From contig OU452213.1 of the NCBI GenBank assembly GCA_911728435.2, positions 2,459,834 through 2,523,833 on the forward strand: a DNA stretch of 64,000 nt. Direction: 5' to 3'. A program made the translations under genes and the position numbers. Below the pieces are notes generated by a model that saw only the letters and a list, made by a program, of their open reading frames with translations, made no database searches and had not been told where the DNA came from. Positions 33,186 to 44,459 of this stretch are shown piece by piece. The DNA is from Apoderus coryli (lineage: Eukaryota > Arthropoda > Insecta > Coleoptera > Attelabidae). How positions within the stretch are numbered: the stretch's first letter is position 1; each line of letters starts with the position of its first letter.

Positions 33186-34549
33186 GTAGATGGGGTTACT
33201 AAAATATTTTTCATATGATTTTTATTTAGTACTAACTTTCAAACGATACGGGTTTAAATTTGACAACAATCTACCGAAAGGCCTTTCATTTCTATAGATG
33301 TCTGCGGTTGACTTACCGCCTTTATAAAAAAATCTCTATCGCACTTTTTTATGCCTAAGAAAAGGCATATAGGTAATTTTTTTACAGCTATTTTATAGAA
33401 AATAATACGAATTTCATAGACTTCAAAAGTGTCAATTATGAATGAGAATAAAAGCTACTTTTCTATAGCTTGAACCAAAAGAATTCTCATATATCCGTGG
33501 GGGCTTTATTTTTATAAAACACCAACCTAGTAATAGGCGCCTGCTTATAGAAATTCCACTACTAAAGCATATTTTTTTAAATGCTTACCTATTAGTGCCA
33601 ATTTATTTGAACAAATCCCAGGAATTTTAACGAACTATTAAAATCTTTAGTATCGTTTGAAAGCTGATACCTACACTCTGTATGTCATTCTATATACCTA
33701 CTACTACTTGAATACAAAAATGAATAAACACCCCCTAATTAAGTCGATGTTTAATAATTAATATTTATTCCCTGACACTCTTGTGATTATTTGGACAAAC
33801 ATATGCCAGTTTAGCACTTCTCTGCATACCTCCTAATGAAGCGAGCCAAACGGAGCGTGGAGGGATATTTTGAGAATCTGATATGGGAATATAAGAGCGC
33901 AATGGGTTTGAATATGACACCTATATCCGGGGACATTTATATATAAAGCAAAGGATACGTTGCTAAACAGCCCTGGTATGAAATTGTAATTAAAAAATTA
34001 ATTGAATTCATTAATATTGTATATATTATGTAGTTTGATAATATTATAATAATGGATGGATATTAAATTTATATAAAGCCAACAAATAGTCTAATCAATA
34101 TGTTAATTAAAAATGTTTTATTAATTAGATTTTTTTAGACAGATTTATCATTGAAATTTGTTCAGTTTTTCTGAAATTGAGCCCTCAGCGACATTTACAA
34201 GGGAGATACAAAAATTTTTCGCTGTTTTTGCTAAAGTTAATTTTTGGATTCACCAAGAAGGAACGAGAAAAAACTTCTATAATTTTTCTCCCGCTAAACT
34301 ACCAAGTGACTGAGCTAGTAATTGGATTGAACAAATGGTTGAGATTTTAGTAGGAAGCTTTCGATTTTTTATCGATGTTTGTTTTACTACCTGATTGTTA
34401 AAGAAACACAAACAAGTTTCTTAAGATACACACCAAGCCAGTAAATAATATCCATTAAAAAAAAATAGTAAATAAAGATCCTCATTTTACCCTTAAAGAA
34501 GGTTTTAAAAAACGAAATCACTTAAATTCATAGTAGCTGATTATCCTCA
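33186..34549. other. No gene recognised
   Basis: AT-rich; no repeat or open frame identified. Confidence 0.35.
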
Positions 34550-35882
34550 GCGTCAGCCAAACGACATGCGCAGGCAGTGTCATTAAGGATAGTTTCTTAG
34601 GGCTTGAATGATAGCGTTCTATAGTCCAATACCGAGCAAAAGCATCAAAAAATTGAAATTTTTTCGTTGCCTGAAGGGCTGTGAATTTTAGACAGGACAA
34701 TGATATTATGAAGGGCTATTTGGATGCCAAACGACATGCGCAGGCAGTGTCATTAAGGATAGTTTCGTAGGGCTTGAATGATAGCGTTCTATAGTCCAAT
34801 GCCGAGCAAAAGCATCAAAAAATTGAAATTTTTTCGTTGCCTGAAGGGCTGTGAATTTTAGACAGGACAATGATATTATGAAGGGCTATTTGGATGCCAA
34901 ACGACATGCGCAGGCAGTGTCATTAAGGATAGTTTCGTAGGGCTTGAATGATAGCGTTCTATAGTCCAATGCCGAGCAAAAGCATCAAAAAATTGAAATT
35001 TTTTCGTTGCCTGAAGGGCTGTGAATTTTAGACAGGACAATGATATTATGAAGGGCTATTTGGATGCCAAACGACATGCGCAGGCAGTGTCATTAAGGAT
35101 AGTTTCGTAGGGCTTGAATGATAGCGTTCTATAGTCCAATGCCGAGCAAAAGCATCAAAAAATTGAAATTTTTTCGTTGCCTGAAGGGCTGTGAATTTTA
35201 GACAGGACAATGATATTATGAAGGGCTATTTGGATGCCAAACGACATGCGCAGGCAGTGTCATTAAGGATAGTTTCGTAGGGCTTGAATGATAGCGTTCT
35301 ATAGTCCAATGCCGAGCAAAAGCATCAAAAAATTGAAATTTTTTCGTTGCCTGAAGGGCTGTGAATTTTAGACAGGACAATGATATTATGAAGGGCTATT
35401 TGGATGCCAAACGACATGCGCAGGCAGTGTCATTAAGGATAGTTTCTTAGGGCTTGAATGATAGCGTTCTATAGTCCAATACCGAACAAAAGCATCAAAA
35501 AATTTTAATTTTTTCGTTGCCTGAAGGGCTGTGAATTTTAGACAGGACAATGATATTATGAAGGGCTATTTGGATGCCAAACGACATGCGCAGGCAGTGT
35601 CATTAAGGATAGTTTCTTAGGGCTTGAATGATAGCGTTCTATAGTCCAATACCGAACAAAAGCATCAAAAAATTTTAATTTTTTCGTTGCCTGAAGGGCT
35701 GTGAATTTTAGACAGGACAATGATATTATGAAGGGCTATTTGGATGCCAAACGACACGACATGCGCAGGCAGTGTCATTAAGGATAGTTTCTTAGGGCTT
35801 GAATGATAGCGTTCTATAGTCCAATACCGAGCAAAAGCTCGTTGCCTGAAGGGTTGTGAATTTTAGACAGGACAATGATATT
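34550..35882. repeat. 170-bp satellite array, eight units
   Basis: The marker gccaaacgacatg is at 34,556, 34,726, 34,896, 35,066, 35,236, 35,406, 35,576 and 35,746: exactly 170 bp each time. Units 2-5 share ttcgtagggc and atgccgagc. Unit 1 has ttcttagggc and ataccgagc; units 6 and 7 share ttcttagggc, ataccgaac and ttttaatt. Unit 8 has a small duplication at its start and a deletion of about 20 bp inside. The centre is thus homogenised and the edges are older variants. Diverged monomers lie in the msx-type gene intron (12,790 and 13,693). Confidence 0.95.
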
Positions 35883-35904
35883 ATATATATATATATATAT
35901 ATAT
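35881..35904. repeat. (TA)n microsatellite
   Basis: Uninterrupted ta repeat of about 24 bp directly at the end of the satellite array. Confidence 0.9.
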
Positions 35905-36796
35905 TCGGTTATATATTAGACTAAAATTAAATTAACTTATTCATATAATATATTCGACGGTGCTTGTAGAGTATAGGTAAGTTAAGGTAAATATAAAAAA
36001 AAAGATAACATAGCCCCTTTTGCGGTTCCCATCTACTAATGACCGTCACTGTTAAAACAACATTTAATTAGGTCCCTCTTTTCAACATTTCAAGAGTGTT
36101 ATTTACAAGCATCGGTAAAATACACTACTTTTTAAAAGAATGGTATAGGTTGCACACCAATTCGATACCAAACAACTTCTAGAACCATCATTAATAATCG
36201 TTAATGACCTTTGGGAATTTGTTTAAGGTTTGGAACTGACTTGTTTAAGTTTATGACATATATATTGTATACCAAACAATTCTTTAACTTAGATTTATGC
36301 AAAGTATTATTTTTTATTTTAAAGTATATATGTACTATTTGGGGGCCAACTAATGTTTCCTATATAACGACCCAAAATCTGTGGGTACCTGATAGGTTTT
36401 GTTTAGGCCTGTCGTCACGGCAAATATTTTATTTTTTGTCACTTTTAAAATCACGGTATTCTTTTAACTTTTTAAAGGATTTCAATACATTACAGCTGAT
36501 TTTTACTGCAAAAGTTACCTACTATAATATATGGGTTCAATTTGAATATGTCTTTGTTTGGGAACCGCTGGTTTTGATGATTTTAATGCATATCACAATA
36601 TATAGGTAGATGTGATAAATGAGATGGTGTTAAATAAATTTTGATTAAATTTTACAATTCAAATCAAATTAACAACAATATACGTACGTATATGTTGTAG
36701 AAGATTAGATTTATTTGAAGTGTATACCTAGTTGGAATAGTCCTTTTGATATTTAAAATTGACGCTCTTATAGAACAATCCCAGTAAACATACATA
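35905..36796. other. No gene recognised
   Basis: A 132-codon plus-strand frame (36,211-36,609) is present but is rich in Phe, Leu, Ile, Tyr with no recognisable motif; I do not call it a gene. Confidence 0.35.
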
Positions 36797-37572
36797 CGCA
36801 ATCTATACTGACGTTTCCAAGGCGTTCGATAAGGTTGATCATTCCCTGATTCAACAGAAGATGTGCGACATTGGCTTCGGCAGGAATCTGATCTTTTTTT
36901 CAGTCCTATCTGGGAGCAAGGCAACAATTTGTTGAATACAATGGATTCAGTTCAAGTGGAACTCCGCAGGGCAGCACGTTGGCTCCTCTTCACTTTGCAA
37001 TATTCGTAAACGATATTGGCTCTGGTTTCCATAGCAATTATTTGTTGTTTGCGGATGATTTAAAATTGTATCGCACTGTTGTTTGTGAGAACGATTGCGC
37101 ACAGCTTCAAACAGATCTGTGTCGGCTCTCAGAATGGTGTGATCTAAATAGACTTCCTCTAAATCTGAACAAATGTAAGTCGGTGACATTTACAAGACGT
37201 CAAGATCCGTTTTTGCGCAACTACACCATCGATAATTCAAATTTGGAACGCTGCGCTTTAATCAAAGATCTTGGTGTATACTTGGATGGTGATTTATCTT
37301 TCAACTACCACATTGAGCAAGTTTCTGCTGATGCTTTGCGAATTTTAGGATTTATTTTTAGACAGACCAGAGAATTCAACAACATGGACTGCCTGCTCTA
37401 TTTTGGAATTCGCTACAATCATTTGGTCGCCCATCTACCGTGTTCATATACAGAGATTGGAGAGTATCCAACGTAAGTTTTTAAAATATTTGTCATTTAA
37501 AATTGATGGATATTTTCCTCCTCGTGGGTGTGATCACGGCCTGTTACTGGCAAGGTTTGGATTTCGGCCGTT
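36797..37572 (+). mobile_element. Jockey-like LINE fragment (family 1, copy 3)
   Basis: Begins at the residues AIYTDVSKAFDKVDHS (D kept, F changed to V) and runs through [20 protein letters not shown], the catalytic FADDLKLY and the thumb, ending abruptly at GFRPL. A deletion of about 24 bp near 36,953 removes residues before SGTPQGS; another near 37,395 removes about 30 bases. Truncated at both ends. Confidence 0.88.
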
Positions 37573-39535
37573 ATTTAAACTTTCATGTATACAACTGCAC
37601 CTAAAAATTAAAGTTGACGTTTGCGAGCATTTACCTAAAAAATAATTACCAACCTGATTTTTTTATCGATTTATTCAAACTTTTACATGCTGCACTAAAC
37701 AAACTTTAAAAAATCCTTACAATATACGTCAATATTACGTTAATAAATGTATTGTTTTAAAAATACACAAAAGTACACGTTTATTCAATGTACTTTAGAA
37801 ACGTTGTTTAAAAATAAATATCTAACAATAAAATTCGTGTATGTATCGTGTATTCTCTACGTGTATTCGACGTATTTGGAAACGTTTTAAAAATATTATT
37901 ATCAACGTAGTTTTGACGTGTTTTGAACACCACACAAAGTTGTTGTTTTTACGAACGTGTGGGTTATTGGGAAGAGACAGACAGAAAGTCGCACCAAAAA
38001 ATAGGTATGCTTGATTCATTCGTTAGAAGTTTTGTGGAATATGATTTTAGCGACCTTTAATGAAAGCTGGGAAGTTCAAGCTACTTAGATTTATTTTTTA
38101 TGTATTAATTATGTTGATTTTGAATCCTTAAAACAGGTTTTACAATATTTTCAACAGTCTTTTGTATATAGGCGAACGAAAATAGTTAATGTGTATTCAA
38201 AAATTAGATTAGAACAAATTTTTTAACATAAATTACCGTTAAAAACACATTTGAAATAACGTTGATCTCCCAATTCTTCGAAACTAATAACTATTAAAAT
38301 AAATTAATTTATTTGAGGCACAAAACGCACAGAAGTTGATCAATTAAAAAAAATACTAACAACTAAAGTAGGTAACAATAAAAACACGGTCTGCGTTGGC
38401 ATATAAATATAAAACTTCAAATGGGCACCACCATTTAAATGTGTAGACAGGAACGGATTCAGGCAACCAAAGTCATAATGTTAGGCTTCAAGCGAAAGGT
38501 CAAGTTGTTTTTATTAAGATTGGCATAGCATAGCATCAGACAATTTACCATTTACATGGAAAAAATATATTTTTTTTAATTTAAATAATTTAGCAATAAT
38601 AGATACAAAAAGAAGAAAGTTGTTGTTTTCTTTGTTAAGTCCAACTTCAAAATTAGACTGATAACGATTAAGTGTTTTAAAATTCCAAATACAAGCTATA
38701 ATTGCTTCTAAAAATAAAAAAACCGAGTCCGCACCTGTGCTGCATCGACTACATTGCCTCTGGACCCAATTAAAATATTTCGGTTCACATTTCTGTTATA
38801 ATTAATACAAATTGTTTGAGATAATTTGAGAAATCATTAAGATAAAAATTCCTGTTAATGAATATTCCCTACGGACGGTCGTCAAAAAATAATAACGAAT
38901 TTATACGATGAATAAAAAAAAAATTGGTTCCTTCTTATTATTTGATTTTTATTATTTTTGCTGATTATTTTGATTCTCTTTAACGCTTTAAATGTCTGCT
39001 TTACATATGTGGTTGTTGTTGATCAGGTGATTTTATAGGTCTGAAAGAAATCTGACAACCAGGACGTTTGGAGATTCATGTCTCAAGGATTAAAGAAAAA
39101 TGTTTAGAACTGCAGTGCATTACCTATTCTTGTGATCGTTAGTGTTATTATTGTGATTATTATTAATAATATAATGAAATGCCAACGCGATAAATAACAT
39201 GATACACAAGGGCCATTGTGTCCTTTAGACATATTTATAGTTCATTAGTGCGTTGTAGTATATATACATTGGTATAATACAGGAAAATGTATGTTTAGGC
39301 CATTTCTCACAATTTTATTAGTGAATTTATTATCAAATGCATTAAGGATTTTGAATTATGGATTGGACAGATTGCACGTTTACAGTTCACTAACTTGGAG
39401 ACCTTTTATATTTCGGGATTTGGCAACCCTGGTGTTACAATCTGGCAACTCACAGCTCTATCGTAAAGTTGGACATTTTTGAGGTTATACGTACTCAGAA
39501 CGTTTTGACATATGAGCGCTATTTGTGTTGTTTAC
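37573..39535. other. No gene recognised
   Basis: Nearly 2 kb of AT-rich sequence with no repeat or frame that I can support. Confidence 0.35.
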
Positions 39536-39539
39536 AGTA

Positions 39540-40620
39540 ACTAAACAGACAGACCATGCCACAGCGCTGCAAATATTCAACATCGGCCTCGCACGAAATT
39601 CTTCTATAAATCTTTAAATCATCCGCAAATAGATTAGCCATCGCAAACTTCAATACATCACTGATATCGTTAACAAAAATATTAAACAATAATGGGGCAC
39701 AATGGGACCCCTGCGGGACTCCTGATGTTACTCGAAACTCATGACTTTTGTGATTCATGATCTTTACTACCTGTGTACGCCCCCTCAAAAAACTTTCCAA
39801 CCAAGATAAGGCATGGTCAGAAAATCCGAACACTCCCAGCTTTGCCAACAAAACATCAAAGTTCACCCTATCAAATGCTTTGGCGAAGTCGGTATACACC
39901 GAATCCACCTGATAACCTCCACTCACAGCATCCAATATATCAAGTTCATAAGAAATCAAATTCGTAACTGTAGATTTTTTTCTACAGAAACCGTGTTGAC
40001 CCTCCTTCTGCATTTCCCTTCAAGTTGATCGAACAGAAGGCCATCGAATAACTTCGCTACTCCTCTGTAATTCGAGATGTCTTCAGAGGCACCAGATTTG
40101 TATATAGGTATCACATAGCTAGTTTTCCAGGCGTCTGGAAATTTGCAACTCTTAAGAAAGTAATTAGGTATGTTGTCTGGACCAACGGAAGTTTTATTAG
40201 GGATTCTAAGGATTTTGTCATACACCTCACCTACAGAAATACCATCCAATGTGATGGTTCCCGAATTGATACAAGAAAATTCCCCAACATTACACGCAGA
40301 TCCATCATAAACGCTGGAGAAAAACTGAGCGAAAAGATATTTGAGAAGTCGGGACCCGTACCAGCCACCTGATCGTTAAAAAACATTGATCTTGGAAGAC
40401 CATTGTTATTTCTCTTATTATTAATAAAATGCCAAAAGTGACGAGGATTGTTGCCAATATTTGTCTCCAAATGTGCGACAAATGATTTATAACATTCTTT
40501 AGACTTGGCCTTACATTGTGTTCGTAACCTAACAAATTCCCAATACCTCGTCACCAGTTTCTTGATACCTTTTATGCGCCTTTTGTGTGTGACTTTGTGT
40601 TCTCACTGTATACGACCAGA
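39540..40620 (-). mobile_element. Jockey-like LINE fragment (family 3)
   Basis: Minus strand. From the upstream end: linker (RYWEFVRLRTQCKAKSKECY, RHFWHFINNKRNNNGLP), then reverse-transcriptase fingers (SVGPDNIPNYFLKSC, WKTSYVIPIYKSG), QHGFCRKKSTVTNL, VYTDFAKAFDRVNFD, TSGVPQGSHCAPLLFNIFVND and the catalytic NLFADDLKIYRRI. Frameshifts lie near 40,245 and 40,010, and a segment between IPIYKSG and LFDGLL is deleted. The 3' end is cut off near 39,560. Confidence 0.88.
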
Positions 40621-40863
40621 TAAATAATATCGGATTATGTTTTAAAGATTTGTGTTTTTGTTATTGTTGTTAATATAATTTAATGACGACGTATGGTTGA
40701 ATAATCATAAGCGCGGATATAATTTAATTGATTATGATAGCGTGTAGGATACTTTACAAAAGGGGTACTAATTTGCGAGATTATTATAATTGTACAGGGA
40801 GAACCACGCAAAGAAAAATATTCTTCAATGCTGTAAATATTTTTCAGCAATAGTTACCGACCC

Positions 40864-40901
40864 TATGCCTCTTTAAACTATATTGTCAAATCTACGCCAT
40901 A
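40864..40901. repeat. 38-bp direct repeat, left copy
   Basis: The segment from tatgcctct to ctacgccata is repeated at 43,638-43,675 with one difference (a/c at position 25). The two copies exactly bracket the element that begins CACTGAA and ends TTCAGTG. Confidence 0.88.
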
Positions 40902-41582
40902 CACTGAAAAAAATATTGTACGTAAAACCAATGAATGGTTGTCATCAATATTTTGAACATTAATATTATGAATTGGTCACTGTTACAATGAATTTTGATC
41001 ATAAATTAATAATTTCATACATAGAAACAATGTACGATGAAACATTAATCAATAAATGCAAGACATCGAAAATTTATGTTTTTTTTCATCAATATAATGT
41101 CACTATTTATTGCTTCAATGTTTTAAATTTATTAATATATGCTCTTCGCGTTTAACACAATAATTTGTAAATCGTACACCTATGAACAGCGAACATAAAA
41201 ACTAATAAACGATCATCGTTGATTCAATGGATGCTAAGCATTAATTTTACGAACCTAACCATTAAATTCTGAATAACGCGCGCAAATCAATGCACCCGGA
41301 CCATAGACTGAATACTCAAAACATTGACATTATGACATTCTCGTAGACTTTTTGTTTACGCGTCCTTTTTGTTTTGTTTAGTTAAATGTATACAGTTGAA
41401 AAGTGAAGTTGTTCCTAAATCTATTTTTAAAAGTAGTAATCCTTTTATATAAGTACCATTTAGTAAAGTACAAAACTAAAGTCAGTTTAAAACGAAAAAA
41501 AACACAGTGCCGTATTCCTTTGTAATGTTGAAAACCCGCCTATACGAGGGGAGAAATTTTATGGGCTCTTCATGGATATTTA

Positions 41583-41765
41583 GTGCTATCCGCTAAGCTA
41601 TGTTCCAAAGGTGCCAGTGGAAAGATAATCCATTTAAAGTACACAATAAAAGACTCTCAAGAATCTTTTTTATTTTGTGCTAAAACAGTTCACGAAATAG
41701 AAGAACATATATTAAACCTTAAAGGAAGAAAATCTGCAATTCAACCGTACTTATGGGTTCTATAA
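41583..41765 (+). other. Small frame inside the DNA element
   Basis: 60 codons, with the end reading IEEHILNLKGRKSAIQPYLWVL. The QPY(I/L) segment followed by a hydrophobic run is reminiscent of small uncharacterised insect proteins found near mobile elements, but the match is from memory and weak. It could be an exon of a gene carried by the element, or chance. Confidence 0.25.
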
Positions 41766-41814
41766 GTCTATTCTAAAGGCGCACACTGTTTACTTAAAAA
41801 CCTGTTATTTTGAT

Positions 41815-42855
41815 TAATAATAATAATATAATAAATGACTTTATTGAGAACTTAGAAAAGTTACACAAAAGGCGAAGTCGAGGCACAGCCTCCTAGCTTA
41901 ACATATTAGCAATACTAAAGATAACTGCATAATAATAACAACAACAAAAACCCTGATACATAAAAAAGGCAATGATTCCTGGATGCCCTGCGGCACTACG
42001 CAATGTCCTGGGCCCAGACACTGCCGTTCCCAAAATAACAACCTGACTTCTATCATTCACATATGTTCCGAGTAGAGACACAGCAGACTCCCCAAAGCCC
42101 AGGTAACCCACAATGGCCAGCAACAAACCATGACCAATGCGGTCAAATGCCCCTTGCGTAGTCCAACAGCAGCAATGCCGTCAATCGACCCTGATATACC
42201 ACCCCCAATGCATCATCCAGTATTTTAAGTCATGTCGTGGAGCAACTGTGACCCTGACGGAACCCAGACTGGACCTCCGACAACAACCCATGCCCATCAA
42301 GATATGTTTTCATTTGATTGCAGATCACTCTCTCAATAACCTTGGAGATCGCTGGGAGTATATTAATCGGTCTATAAGATCCTTAAATGTTGATGCAGTT
42401 TTAGTTTTGGGATTGGAATGACATTGGCTTCTTTCCAACATGTTGGGAAGTTCCTCGTTTCTATATAGTAATTAACTAGATGCTGTATAAAGGGCATTAT
42501 AAACGGACAACTACTACTACTACTAGCATATCAATACTGATCATGTCACTGCCTACAGCATTTGACTTAATCCCAAGCAATGCATCAAGTATCTCCCCAT
42601 GATCCACCATTGTAAATTCAAAGTTAATATCAGGCCTAATTTTATTACCTAAGTAAAAATTGATCGTTCCTGGGTCCGGATTGTTGGTAGAAGTGGCCAC
42701 AAAAAAATCATTAATATTATCAACATCATGAATAAAAGACGGTATTGTGCTATTTTCCCTTGCATAAATGTTTAGATCTCGTAATAATTTCCAATTTTGT
42801 TTAGAAGAATTTCCGGACTTTAGTTTCCAAATATAGTTTTTTCTCCCTTTTCACG
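41815..42855 (-). mobile_element. LINE fragment inside the DNA element (family 4)
   Basis: Minus strand. A frame from about 42,840 reads IWKLKSGNSSKQNWKLLRDL, then ILDALLGIKSNAVGSDMISI (42,600 region). Further on come NFPTCWKEANVIPIPK, SEVQSGFRQGHSCST, LLLDYARAFDRIGHG (first catalytic Asp) and NDRSQVVILGTAVSGPRTLR. The PQGS and YADD blocks are missing. It ends with an aataaagtc... tail and tta repeats at 41,815-41,835, like the tail at 55,690-55,810. A short run of cta/tag triplets (42,506-42,524) replaces coding sequence after ISIDM. Confidence 0.8.
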
Positions 42856-43184
42856 TCAGACGAATCTGACATGTTTAGCATTTAATATTAACTAAATTAA
42901 AAATACAGCCTTTAGATTTCGAGTGTCGTACAAATATGATTTAATTTATTTACAAAGCAGGTGCATCAAATCAATGGACGTACAGCAAGATAATTTTGAG
43001 TCTTATTTGGGCTTTTAAATTCTCTAACCATTGGTACTAGTATATTTGAACCATACTGCACTTTGCAGTACACATAATACATATGTACCTATATGCTCGC
43101 GATTATTGATTGAATACAGAACAATAATCTCAATCTTTCGTAATAATAATTTCCAGCGAACACAATTACGTAAAACAATTATTA

Positions 43185-43490
43185 TAACCCAATGTAATAA
43201 TCAACTAACATTGGTTTAACGTACAAAAGTTATAGATTCATGTTTCTCGTTCGTAACATTAATAACCTTCAGACATCGGTTTAATGTACAAAAGTCATAG
43301 ATTAATGTTCATCGTTCGTAACATTAATAACCAGCTAACATCGGTTTTACGTATTGGAGACATAAACTAATCTTCATCGTTCGTAACATTAACAACCTTG
43401 TAACATCGTTTTAACGTACAGGAGTTATAAATTGATGTCCATCATTCGTAAGATCAATAACCGGCGAGCATAAATTTATGTTCTTTATTT
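43185..43490. repeat. 65-bp tandem array
   Basis: The phrase cgttcgtaacatt is at 43,248, 43,313, 43,378 and, changed to cattcgtaagat, 43,443: exactly 65 bp each time. Each unit also has catcggtttta and gtacaaaagt. It lies in the right part of the CACTGAA-ended element. Confidence 0.85.
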
Positions 43491-43637
43491 ATTAATTCAA
43501 CGTACAGAATTCGCTACCGAATTTATGTACGAACGTTCATTGTATTAATGTCACCCATCATCGGCTCAAATTTAATGTTGACGTTCATTGATTTGAAGCA
43601 CTTTTTTATTAATATCACGTACCTTTTCGGTTCAGTG

Positions 43638-43675
43638 TATGCCTCTTTAAACTATATTGTCCAATCTACGCCATA
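43638..43675. repeat. 38-bp direct repeat, right copy
   Basis: Second copy of the segment at 40,864-40,901, immediately after TTCAGTG. Confidence 0.88.
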
Positions 43676-44430
43676 GAGACAACGAAAATTTATATATTTG
43701 GCAACAATTTTACGCATTTTGCCAAACTGATGGATTGCTACCATTTCTATTTAAAGATAAAAACGAGAATTCCAAAACAAAGCACCCGGTAACGTTTTAA
43801 ATTTAAGTTTAATAATAATCTGATGACCGTCCTCATAATCCATTATGTTTCGTTCACAGTTTGGCAACTATTAAATAAAGTGCATTTTGACCATGTGTAT
43901 GTGTTATAATATGGATTTATGGGCAGAAAATTAGTAAGGTTACAGTTGATCCTGCCTTATTTATCGCCATTTTCAACATATAGTATTATACGGGGTTTAT
44001 ACAAAACACATTTCCATATTAACGTATATAGTGCACACAAACCGTGGACATACTGTATAAATATATTAATACTTAACAACGTTAAAGATCCCTCTTGTTC
44101 AAAACGATTCATTTTAATTAATATACAGTTACATTAAGGCAAAACAAACCGGAGCAATAACAATAATCATTTTGAAGTCGTTCAGTTTTTTTTTTTTTTA
44201 ATTTTCTCGGTTTTCATTCTGCCCAAGGTCCCTTACCCAATTAGCCAAACTTGAGGTGGTTTGTGTGCAACTATTTTGACAAAGCGAAAACTGTAGGTAA
44301 TACAGAATTTTAATTAGAACGAATTCCACAAATAGAATTCATATACAGAGTGGACATGATTACAATGGATTTATTTTCTCTATATAATGATGACAATAAT
44401 TGAATTGATGAGTTGTGGATCTTATGGATT
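43676..44430. other. No gene recognised
   Basis: AT-rich; a 72-codon frame at 43,919-44,137 has no motif. Confidence 0.35.
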
Positions 44431-44459
44431 GCAATGGCCTCCTCTTCCTAAGCACTGTG

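Larger units (their letters stand above)
40902..43637. mobile_element. 2.7-kb DNA element, CACTGAA termini, flanked by 38-bp direct repeats
   Basis: Left end CACTGAA, right end TTCAGTG; further in, ttgtacgtaaaaccaatg near the left end is inverted relative to 65-bp repeats near the right end (catcggttttacgta), so there is subterminal symmetry. Without the LINE inserted at about 41,815-42,855 it would be roughly 1.7 kb. It contains a small frame at 41,583-41,765. I cannot assign a superfamily; CACTG ends occur in several. Confidence 0.6.

Noticed and set aside
34550..35882. CRISPR-like array
   Set aside because: Units are contiguous 170-bp repeats without unique spacers, in an animal genome.
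36211..36609. 132-codon plus-strand frame
   Set aside because: Composition follows the local AT-rich base content (Phe, Leu, Ile, Tyr), no recognisable motif, no splice or transcript support.
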